NCBI GenBank assembly: GCA_026874595.1
Contig: CM049318.1
Location: forward strand, 23,748,456 to 23,812,455
Origin: Sipunculus nudus
Taxonomy: Eukaryota > Annelida > Sipuncula > Golfingiida > Sipunculidae
Direction: 5' to 3'
Length of the DNA: 64,000 bases
The notes under the pieces are model-generated. The model had not been told where the DNA came from. It was given only the letters and a program-made list of their open reading frames with translations, and made no database searches. Both the position numbers and the translations under genes were made by a program. Of the stretch, positions 48,816 through 59,261 are shown one piece after another. The first letter of the stretch is position 1. Each line of letters opens with the position of its first letter.

Positions 48816-48830
48816 ACACGCTGGGTCTCA

Positions 48831-49352
48831 TTTGAGTTTGCAATTGTTGGGTTATTTCATCCATTTATGTGACAAATGGAATTATTTCACATGAAACTAA
48901 ATGGACCGAATGCAGGTTTGATCCCGCCTCTGAAGTATTATGCCTGTTATATAACGTTTATGATTTGAAAAATAAAACAATAACTGGAACTGATAGTTTA
49001 TTAACATGACACACAAAATAGTCACGAAAATCTAATGACAGTAATTACATTCCGTATAACAAACCACCGAACAATTCGCATTGAAAGCTGTATGTGAAGC
49101 TTTTTCTGTATGATTATATCTCTGGCCACCAGATGGGGCGATCTAACAAAACTTACGGCCCCCCCCCCCCACTGCCGATTGAAACAAATTTGAACATTGG
49201 TATAAAAAGCAGAAATACTTTTACGTACAACAAAACACTAAACCAAATTTTCAAAAAAGGTAATAAGTTGATATATTACATACAAATTTAGAAGATAAGC
49301 ACAAAAATAGATACATATATATATGTATTTGCACCCGGATAATTCAGAAATG

Positions 49353-49389
<37 letters not shown>

Positions 49390-50110
49390 TATATAATATT
49401 TTATATAAACTTTTTATACATATATTTGTTCTCTGAATTTTGCGGAAAAAGACAAGGGTAAAACGAGAGTAAACGAAAAAGTTGCTGGGCAGTTAAAATC
49501 AATGTGAAATCATTACAACAAACTTAAATGACATTAAAAAATTTATAAAATATTTTTACTTTGATTTACCCATGATTCAAGGTTTTTGAAAAATTTGCTT
49601 TCTTTGACATTATATTTCGATGTCGAATAGTTAGATCCAACTGACCATTAATAGATAACAACATATGTCACATAATTGATAAATTATGGCATTTAATGGA
49701 AATTGTTCAATTATCCCTTGGGATAAAAAACGTAGATCCTCGCCCCCTCACCAAAAAAGGGACCTCTTATTTTTGACGATGGGATATGATGGCGAACGCT
49801 CGAGGGTGGCAGTTTAGGGCAAGGTTAACTGAGGCAAAATAAGGTAAGCATTTTGTTATGTATCCATATATACGTAATGACACATTTTCAGTTGTCATTT
49901 ATTTACAGACATCAATATATATAAATATATCGGGTGATTCAGAAAAAAAGTCCTGAACATGAGGAGTTATAATGATAAGTACATAAGTACTGAATGTAAT
50001 CTAGTTGTTGGTACAGTGGGTGTGTAGAAGGACATTTATTATTATATTTGAATATGTTTATGATATTTCATTTTTCCAACAGTTCAACTTAAATGCGAAT
50101 CACCCCATAT

Positions 50111-50165
<55 letters not shown>

Positions 50166-52409
50166 ATATTCAGGTGTATGTGTGTGTGAGAGTATGTTAT
50201 TTACAATCAGCAAAGCGAAAATCAAGCAAAACACTAAGGGAATAAAATCCTGATTGTTTGTGGCATATATGTGTTCGTTATATCCTTTGAACAGCCAAAT
50301 GGATTGACCTCGATTAAGAGTTCTTTGATTATTCATCCACAAAGAGATTATGCAACATGTAATTTTTAACTTTGGTATGTGTGCAAATTATACAATAAGC
50401 CAAAAAAGGGTTAAAACCTTAATGACAGAATGTAGCTTGACACAGGTTTATCATCTTGTCCACAGTATATCCGCGTTCTTAAAGAACCTCTCAAATATCC
50501 GAATGGTCCGAATAAGGCCCAATGTCCACTTCAGGGTTGAAAGAATGGGGTTTCTAATTGGGGGGGGGGTTATGGTGGTCAGGCAGTCACAAAATGGGGC
50601 GTTGCACGGCAGCATATTAACCAGCGTAAACTTAAGATCCTGATGTGGGTAAAAATTCAGCAAACGTAAAAACTATCAGAATGAGAATTCAAATGCAAAC
50701 GAAGAATGGATAATTAATAACCAGTAAATTCAAAAAGTACAATCAAGCGGGAATTGAATAGCAACCCCTCCCCCCCCCCCCCCCCCCATGCACCCGCCCC
50801 CCCCCCCCCCCATCCGCCGCCGCAACATTTGTTTAGGGTTTCAGACCAATGTTTGTAGCCTGGACCCCACCCCCCTTTTCCGAACCCCGGGGATCTTTAT
50901 TTTAAGGTTTTGTCAATAGACCTTGTACCCCCCCCCCCCCTTTCTATATCCAGGATCCGCCATTACGTTCCAACTTTGTTCCCGCTTCGTCGACCTATTA
51001 TGACATGAAGGCTATTTTATCGTAGCTATCTATCAATTGCCAGCAACAAGGATACTGGCCCAGTGAGGAGTTTCTAGTGCCAATGTTAATAACGTTACAA
51101 TTCCTTTTGACTGACAGTTCACCTGCCTGGCAACAGCATGACCCCCCCCATTAAGTATATTAAATGTACATCTTTTGTTCTCGTCATCGGGCGTCCTGAA
51201 AAAGCCAAACAGTCACTTAAATTTTGATATCTGTTCTGAATTTGCAGAATTTCTTATAACTGTTTATTGATTGTAAATGTAGCTTTAAGTTGTTAAATTC
51301 TTTCTGATTGCAAATGTAGTTCGCAAGTTTTGTGTTGTTTGTTAATGTAGCCCAGAAGTTTTATGCTTATATTAGTTGTTAATTTAGCTGTTAAGAAGCG
51401 GTTTCATTTCTTATGGGAGTCTCGGAAGTCTGCAAGATGTAAAAGCCGACCTTATGATAACAATATGTCATTGTCAGCAACCGTTGCACTTAGACAGCCA
51501 GAGCTGCCAACTATTGGCAAAGGATGGAATTAATTACAGCAGGCCATAGACCTGCTAGGATTTGAGTAGGCCTATTTATGTTTGCAACTAAACTGAGTAA
51601 ACTTAAATGTGATTCCGTGTACCGATAGACGTAACTCGATATCAGCTCTAAAGTCCGTATGGTGAAACCCTGATGTTTGCATATCACGGCGTCACAATAG
51701 TCGTTGAGGACACGGCGATTACCTCTTATTCGTATAGGACGTTAAGTTTTACGCGGAGGACGTGGTTGCAATGAGAATAGGCAATAGACAGATCTACGCT
51801 CTAGGTAACATAAGGCAGTGAAATCATATATTCAGATGGTCAATACATGGGCCTTCATGTCCAGTGCTATATCTCCGCTGGACGGACATTATGGTACCGC
51901 GGTGGAACATTATTGCATTGCAGACACTATCGCGACGATTTTGTAACAACAGGTCATGTACCCTCTGTCGAGATGACAGGCGCAGCATTTGTGTATTTTG
52001 GTCGTAGTAACAGGATTCCCAGCAGGCGCTTCATGGCACACTAGCGTCAGCCTGCCACCGAAACGTCGAATTATAATTAACACAGGTCCCTATTAGTTAT
52101 TTCAGAAGGCCTGAATGCCATGTTGTCATGGTTATACGCACACAGGCACAGCGAATGTGCTCAGAGTGCAGTTACTCCTTATTTACAAATATAAAATATT
52201 TACCTTACATTAAATGTGCCACATCTAAAATGAAAGAACATTTTATTAATACCAACGAATTCGCACATATAAGATAAAATTGATAAAAATATGAAAGTGT
52301 ATAATCTCTACAAGACAGTTTGTGTGTATTCAAGTTTGAGAATTGCCTAATTCTCAATAAAACAAGCTCACTATACTGAAGTATTGTTTACCCTGATACA
52401 AACTTCCAA
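48831..52409. other. No gene seen; simple repeats and C-tracts
   Basis: (TA)n lies at 49352-49396 and 50107-50170. A C-rich segment at 50765-50960 ends 'ggatccgccatt', the G-tract repeat family in inverse orientation. A GC-richer part at 51700-52070 has a 65-codon ORF I do not recognise. Confidence 0.4.
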
Positions 52410-52699
52410 CAAGTGACCCATGGGTCATGTCGCTCAGCTGACAGGGAAGAGATTCGCTAAAGGAAATTTTATCATCAGAATGCTAGTATATACCCATTCA
52501 ACTGAAGCATCAAACAGATTAACCAACAGGCCAAGATTTAGTCTTTATTTATATATCTCAAAAATAGAGAAAAAATGTGTAAACTTTAAAAACTAGAATA
52601 CGGGTAGCCGACAAGTGACCACGTGTATCCGCCAAAATCAGAGTGGAACGGTTGAAGTGAGGCATGGATTGAGTGGCAAGGGGAAATAGAGTGAGGTAT

Positions 52700-53330
52700 G
52701 TTGCATATTAGCATGGATGTCTGCAGCCTAAATGTGTATGTAGGTTGTGCCACCTACCACAAATCCAGAAAGCTGTCCAAGTTGTATACATATGCAAAAT
52801 TTTAGGCAGAAAAGTCAAACCACTACATGTATATGAGTGATTTTAGCCAACGGCAGACAGACAGACGCTGTGCAAAAATGGTTGCAGGTGGCCCCTCCAG
52901 TTTTGTGTATGATAAAGACCTATGTGAGATCTATACACATGCAAAATTTTGGCCAAATCGTTCAAACGGTTCCCGAGATATGAGCTCGGATGTCTGCAGC
53001 GTAAACTAGAAAGTAGGTGGCGCCACCTGTCATAAAATCAAGAAAGCTATCCAGGATGTATAAAACTGCAAAATTTTAGGCAGATATGTCAAACCACTGC
53101 CGAGATATGAGTGATTTTAACCCAAGGCAGATGAACAGATGGACACTGTGCAAACATGGTTACAGGTGGCGCTACCATTTTTGTGTATGTTATAAAGCAA
53201 TCCAAGGGCTACATTTGTATAAATTTTATTTCCTGATTGGTCAATCAGTTCCCGAGATATGAGGGTTTATGTGTGGAAACAGGCGCACAAATGGACACTG
53301 GATAGAGGGGAAAGGTCAGAGGTCAACACA
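52700..53330 (-). repeat. Two ~275-bp core units
   Basis: 'aaattttaggcag...gtcaaaccact...gagtgatttta' occurs near 52796 and 53070, each followed by a 'cactgtgcaaacatgg' type phrase and 'caggtggc'. It differs from the neighbouring 338-bp unit except for the GGTGGCGCC word. Confidence 0.75.
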
Positions 53331-53449
53331 AATTGGTTAGGCACTAGTTCAAATGTGACTAGATAATTGGTGTAAGTTTCGAAATAATAGGTCCATTTTT
53401 CTCAGAGGAGCTCTCTGGAAACAAACGTGGCAGCTGCGGAGGAACCCGG

Positions 53450-56138
53450 TCAAAAACATAGTATCTGCAAAACTTCGTTTTGGAGGATACAAAAATACAG
53501 GTGGCTTTACCAATCTGCAGAAACTAATAAAAACACTTAATGGTCAATATCCATGCAAAGAATCATGGTGATCTCCACATAAGTTGTTCAGATACTTCAG
53601 CTTTTGTATCAAATTGTCCATTATGCTGAGGGATACTTCAGAGTCCTATAGCTTGAAGGATATGGGTAACAGAGACGTAATTTCAAGTTTCCACAGGCAC
53701 TCTTCATGGACCTCCTTGCATGACAAGAATGAAGTTTCTAGGTCCAGTTGTTGCAATTTGTACCCTGTTGACAGATAACCACATCTTGAAAGGTCTCAAA
53801 AAAAGAGAAAAAAAATTCGTAAAAATTTGAAAAAAATAGAGGTAGCGCACCCAGTCTGCAGAAACTGATGGAACAGCTCATGATCAATATGTATGCCCAA
53901 AATCATGCCCATCAGTGTTGTAGTTATTGAGATATTGAAGATTTTGTATGAAATTTTTGACTACTCTGGGGGGTACTTTGGGGCCCCATAGCTCGATGGA
54001 TATGGGTAACAGAGACCTAATTTCTGGTTTCCATGGAGACTTTTCATAGGTCTCTCAGTATATCGAGAATGAAGATTCTAGGTCCAGTCGTTACGATTTG
54101 TGCCACGCTAACAGATGACAGCATCCTTAAAGGTCTCAAAAATAGAGGAAAAAATCATAAAAAAACCCCAACAAATACAGGTTGTGCCACCAGTCTGCAA
54201 GAACTGATGAAACACCCCTTGATCAATATGTATGCCAAAAATCATGACCATCAGTGATGTAGTTATTGAGATATTGAAGTTTTTGTATGAATTTTTTTAC
54301 TACTCTGGGGGGTACTTTGGGGCCCCATATCTCGATGGATATGGGTAACAGAGACCTAATTTCTGGTTTCCATGGAGATTTTAATAGGTCTCTCAGTGTG
54401 TCAAGAATGAAGATTCTAGGTGCAGTCTTTACGATTTATGCTACGTTAACAGAAGACAGCATCCTTAAAGGTCTCAAAATTAGAGGAAGAAATCGTAAAA
54501 AAATCCAACCATACAGGTGGCGCCACCAGTCTGCAGGAAGTGATGACACATCTCATGATCAATAGTTATGCCACAAATCATGACCATCAGTCAAGAAGTT
54601 AATGAGATATTGAAGTTTTTGTATGAAATTTTTTACTTTTTTGGGGGGTACTTTGGGGCCCCATAGCTCAAAGAATAAGGGTAACAGAGACCTTATTTCT
54701 GGTTTCCATGGAGACTTTTCATAGGTCTCTCAGTGTGTCACGAATGAAGATTCTAGATGCAGTCGTTACGATTTATGCTACGTTAACAGATGACAGCATC
54801 CTTAAAGGTCTCAAAAATAGAGGAAGAAATTGTAAAAAAAATCAAACAATATAGGTGGCGCCACCAGTCTGCAGGAACTGATGGAACATCTCATGATCAA
54901 AATGTATGCCGAAAATCATGACCATCAGTGATGTAGTTATTGAGATATTGAAGTTTATGATGAAATTTTTGACTACTCTGGGGGGGTACTTTGGGGCCCC
55001 ATAGCTCGAAGGATATGGGTAACAGAGACCCCTATTTCTGGTTTCCAAGGAGATTTTTCATGGACCTTTCAGTGTGTCAAGAATTAAGATTCTAGGTCCA
55101 GTCTTTACGATTTTTGCCTTGTTAACAGATGTTCACATTTTGAAAGGTCTCAAAAATAGAGAAAAAAATTCATTAAAAAATCCAACCATACAGCTGGCGC
55201 CACCAGTCTGCAGGAACAGATGACACATCTCATGATCAATAGTTATGCCACAAATCAAGACCATCAGTCAAAAAGTTAATGAGATATTGAAGTTTTTGTA
55301 TGAAATTTTTTACTTTTCTTGGGGGTACTTTGGGGCCCCATAGCTTGAAGGATATGGTTAACAGAGACCTAATTTCTGGTTTCCATGGAGACTTTTCATA
55401 GGTCTCTCAGTGTGTCAAGAATGAAGATTCTAGGTCCAGTTGTTACGATTTGTGCCACGTTAACAGATGACAGCATCCTTAAAGGTCTCAAAAATAGAGA
55501 AAAAAATTAGTAAAAAATTGAACGATATAGGTGGCGCCACCAGTCTGCAGGAAGTGATGGAACACCTCTTGTTCAATATGTATGCCAAAAATCATGACCA
55601 TCAGTCAAGTGTTTAATGAGATATTGAAGTTTTTGCATGAAATTTTTTACTTTTCTGGGGGGTAATTTGGGGTCCCATAGCTTGAAGGATATGGGTAACA
55701 GAGACCTAATTTCTGGTTTCCATGGAGACTTTTCATAGGTCTCTCAGTGTGTCGATAATGAAGATTCTAGGTCCAGTCGTTACGATTTGTGCCTTGTTAA
55801 CAGATGTTCACATTTTTAAACGTATCAAAAATAGAGAAAAAAATTCGTAAAAAATCGAAAAATACAGGTGGCGCCACCAGTCCTGAGGAACTGATGGAAC
55901 ATCTCATGATCAATATGTATGCCAAATATCATGACCATCAGTCAAGTAGTTAATGAGATATTGAAGTTTTTGTATGAAATTTTTGACTTTTCTGGGGGGT
56001 ACTTTGGGTCCCCATAGCTCGAAGGATATGGGTAACAGAGACCTAATTTCTGGTTTCCAAGGAGATTTTTCATTGACCTCTCAGAATGTAAAGTTACAAG
56101 ATTCTAAGTCCAGCGGTTACGATTTGTGCCAGGTTAAC
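53450..56138 (-). repeat. Tandem array, 338-bp unit, seven copies plus a worn one
   Basis: The landmark 'ctggggggtactttgg' starts a unit at spacing 338, 336, 338, 339, 337 and 337 (GGTA at 53973, 54311, 54647, 54985, 55324, 55661 and 55998). The palindrome GGTGGCGCCACC lies in most units (for example 54516-54527 and 54854-54865). The copies are very alike, so the array is young or homogenised. Confidence 0.95.
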
Positions 56139-56193
56139 GGACAGACGGACGGACAGACGGACGGACAGACGGACGGACAGACGGACGACGGAC
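56139..56193 (-). repeat. (ACGG)n / (ACAG) microsatellite
   Basis: ACGGACAG/ACGGACGG units adjoining the terminal hairpin; on the element's own strand this is the CCGTCTGTCC tract. Confidence 0.95.
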
Positions 56194-56754
56194 AAAGAGT
56201 GATCGCTATAGCTCAGCTTGACTGAAAGTCAGCTGAGCTAAAAAGGGGTGTCAATGTATCATGTCTAAATAAAATTCTACACTTCCCCCTCTGTATATGA
56301 ACCTATTAATAGTAGAAAAGGTCTTTGCTGCGCTGTTAAGGCCAAATATATGTTATAAGTATGGCAAATACTTCGTAAAAAAGTCGATTTGCCTGAAAGA
56401 AAATTAAACTATCATTACGTCATACAAATACGTTATTCAAGGAAAAGAGCACAACTCCACAGAAAGCTACGCTTTCACATACCTTGATTATGCGAAAAAC
56501 TTTGGCGTCTATTCCATGAATAATAACCAGATAACTGGACCAGTCAAGTGACTCGCGTATACTTGTTCTGTGGGGACTTCTGCTACGAAATTGGCAGAAT
56601 CGAACGAATCAAATAAAGTCATATAAATCTGTCCCATTTCTCATACATGTTCTTGTTCAGACGGCATGTGGGGAGTATAGTCTTTACATTCTGTTAATTG
56701 GATTTGATTGGCAGTTGTGACATTGGTGCGAACCTTTGCAGGCTTGTTCAGTAT

Positions 56755-56862
56755 TCATAAGATTAACATCATAGCGGCTCGATGAATCAAGGGCTGTGAA
56801 AGCGTGGCTGCCACAGACAGCAGTATGATTATGGTCGACAGCTGAACGCAAAGACCTCCCAT
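56755..56862 (-). CDS. Candidate small secreted peptide or first exon
   Basis: ATG at 56862-56860 opens 35 codons to TGA at 56757-56755. The first 23 residues (MGGLCVQLSTIIILLSVAAT and LSQ) are a convincing signal peptide: short start, unbroken hydrophobic core, small residues before the likely cut. Only about 12 residues follow (PLIHRAAMMLIL), so it is either a very short secreted peptide or, more likely, the first coding exon of a gene. I see no good donor site before the stop. It lies about 250 bp past the end of the four-pass membrane protein gene on the same strand, and about 500 bp from the Helentron-like element. Confidence 0.3.
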   Translation of the reverse strand: MGGLCVQLSTIIILLSVAATLSQPLIHRAAMMLIL

Positions 56863-57068
56863 CACATATTATTGTTTTCATTTACCTTCTGCGGCAAGTG
56901 CTTCACAGGGTGCCATTATGCTATATTTCTTTACTTTACTTGAGGTAGAAAAATATCACAGTACAAAGTATTAACTGTAGAAGACTCAATGAAAAGTATT
57001 GAGAGTTTGTGCCTCAGTATCACTGCCGACTTCTAGTTTTCGTTTCCTTTAATCTCACCAGGCCGGAC

Positions 57069-57088
57069 TTTATTTCTTCACATTTATT
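57069..57088 (-). terminator. Polyadenylation signals of the four-pass membrane protein gene
   Basis: AATAAA on the minus strand at 57088-57083 and again at 57074-57069, 20-35 bp beyond the TGA stop. A 3' end soon after would give a very short 3' untranslated region. Confidence 0.45.
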
Positions 57089-57107
57089 ACGGTGAGAGGA
57101 GCTTGAT

Positions 57108-57410
57108 TCATTCACCTTGAGCCTTCATTTCGGATCCTTCGTTCGTCTTGTCATCATTATCACAAGTCCTTCCCGGAGCCCCGATTGTCTTGCGAAATAC
57201 AATCATACCCGTAAGGGCTAAAATGAAAATCAAAGACGCAATGACGATTGAACAGATGGATAGGATGCGGATCTCCGCCCCGTTTGGTTCACAGTAGGCC
57301 TCGCCCAGTGGGATCTCGCTGCATTCTATGAGCGGCGGGATAGTGTATGCAAAGAACTGGGCCGTCGTTACACACATGCAGAGAAGGGAATTGATGAAGT
57401 GCCCATAATT
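57108..57410 (-). CDS. Coding exon 3 (last) of the MS4A-like gene
   Basis: 100 codons and TGA. It starts NYGHFINSLLC directly after the acceptor. It contains membrane segments 3 and 4, the Cys-bearing outer loop (ECSEIPLGEAYC) and the charged tail. Confidence 0.85.
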   Translation of the reverse strand, partial: NYGHFINSLLCMCVTTAQFFAYTIPPLIECSEIPLGEAYCEPNGAEIRILSICSIVIASLIFILALTGMIVFRKTIGAPGRTCDNDDKTNEGSEMKAQGE

Positions 57411-59219
57411 CTGAAAAAGACAACAGATGAATATGATGAATTAAATAAATGATTTGATAACGAATGCCTTGATGTTAAATTAAGTACATATATAATCAGA
57501 ATAAGTACACACACGCACTTAAGCACGTATTTATACCTATGCGACTGTGTTGAAATTGACAACAGCCAGTTCTTTATGTAACATACAAATTATTTCATCT
57601 TTTTTTTTTTTGACTGCATAAGGGCTGCTGTGTGAATACACAAGGTCATTGGTACACATAACCGGCTTCTGTCGCTTAAGGGTAGAATACAGAACTCAAA
57701 GGTCGTTAGTTCGAATCCCAGCCGAAGCGTTGAGATTTTTCACGGTTGGCCCCAACCAAGGGTGGGTGCTCTGCTTGCTTAATTGGAACGAAGTGCCCAA
57801 CGGCCGTGTTTCACCCACAATAGTGCGTTTTTTTTTTGTTTTTTTTTTTTTGGGGGGGGGGGGGGGGGTCCTCGGTATTATGACCCAGCAATGAGGGCGA
57901 TTACACACCCAGGACCCGCAGGTGCACTAGTAATTAGTCCTGGTTAACACCAGGCAGGATATAAAATTAGAGGAAGCGTGGGATAGTTCGTGTCAAGAAG
58001 TCTGAAACCGGAATGAAACAAAAATATAAAAAAAGGTTCCCTGGTATATCCAAACTTGTTTTCCATAAGTGAGTAGACCGTTTGCGTAGTTTGTATGGGT
58101 TTTTTTCCGTTTAAAAAAAAAATATGCATGCTTACGCATAGTTTGTACTCCGTGTTTGGCCCTTGGCATATGCTTGATAACTGATGATTTTTACTGGCCA
58201 TTTCAGGATAAAGCTATTGTTATATATTTTATATATTTATATTATAATATACATTATATTATTGAGAAAAAATGCATTCCTGATATAATGAGAATCAGTG
58301 CATTATTATAACAGTCTATCTCAGACTATCTGTTTATATGAAAAAAAAAAACTCACCAAACCTCTAGCACTACAACAAGCTGGTCTGCTTTTGACGGTCG
58401 CCGCTATGGCCAAACTGCCGGCCACTGCAGTCTGAAATAAATAAAGAAGCACCAAATTTATATGTGCAATAATAATAATTAATATGTGTAAATCAGTGAT
58501 AGTACCCAAGAAAGTACTGTATCTACAAAATACAAGTGACCGATTGGTCTTGGTGCTCAGGCCGGCGAGGACGAATGATGACGTAGTGGCGTTATATCTT
58601 CGTATACCTGAAATCTGAAAGGGCATTTGAGTAGATACTTATATTATCCAAAAAAAAAAAAAAGAAACAAAAAGTCACACCATACTGATATCATAACAAC
58701 ACGCTCACTTTTTTTTAACCTGTTTATTATTATAAATAACTATTTCATTGTGGCAACGGGTGAATATGTATACACATTTATCAATCTATAAGTATATGTG
58801 TTTTAGGTCGTCGAATATACCCCCTAACTTTGTATGTATGAATTCGTTTATATTTTTAATAAGTATCATATTTACACTAAAAGATACTCGTATTGATCAG
58901 GATCCTATAAAACAGGGTTTTCATGCTAAATAATATTTCCTGCTTGATGCAAAATAATTCAAATTTTCAGATTCAATAAGTTAATTAAATTAGAAAAACA
59001 GTGAACGGATACCAGATGAAGCTGCAGTGAAATCTGTTTGAAAGACCACCTGTCTCATAAGACCATTTTGCTTTTAAGACCAACCTTTACAGGACCAAAA
59101 CATTTACATTGGTTATAATTGACCTGTCTAATAAGACCAATTGTAATTAAGACCACCTTTGGCCAGTCCCATAGGTGGTTTATAACACGTGTCTCTATAT
59201 ATATGTGTATTTATATACA

Positions 59220-59261
<42 letters not shown>

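Larger units (their letters stand above)
45005..48830 (-). mobile_element. Near full-length, decayed LINE (non-LTR retrotransposon)
   Basis: In minus-strand order: AP-type endonuclease (48815-47945), linker (47946-47411), reverse transcriptase (47410-46190), post-RT region and Cys/His tail (46088-45416), AT-rich 3' region, and a terminal AATAAA at 45027-45022 close to the end. At least five frame breaks split what was one long ORF, so it is a dead copy. No first ORF (gag-like) is seen upstream of the endonuclease. The superfamily (I, Jockey, RTE-X or similar) cannot be fixed by eye. Breaks are few and the domains clear, so the insertion is not ancient. Confidence 0.93.
52410..56245 (-). mobile_element. 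Complete-looking Helentron-like (pearl-type) element
   Basis: Read on the minus strand, the 5' end is a hairpin (TAGCTCAGCT with AGCTGAGCTA plus GACT/AGTC, 56240-56209). A (CCGT)n-rich tract (56193-56139) follows, then seven 338-bp core units, then two ~275-bp units of a different core. The 3' end is CAGCTGAGCGACAT-GACCCATGGGTC-A-CTTG|T (52440-52410). Hairpin start, microsatellite and 3' signature match the elements at 7.4-10 kb and, in part, those at 2-5.7 kb, while the core differs. No protein is encoded. Confidence 0.8.

Noticed and set aside
53450-56138. Regular array considered as CRISPR or satellite centromere
   Set aside because: Units are 338 bp with no unique spacers, and the array is bounded by transposon-type ends.
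57649-57894. 81-codon ORF ending in Phe and Gly runs
   Set aside because: It is the body of the SINE with its T and G tracts.
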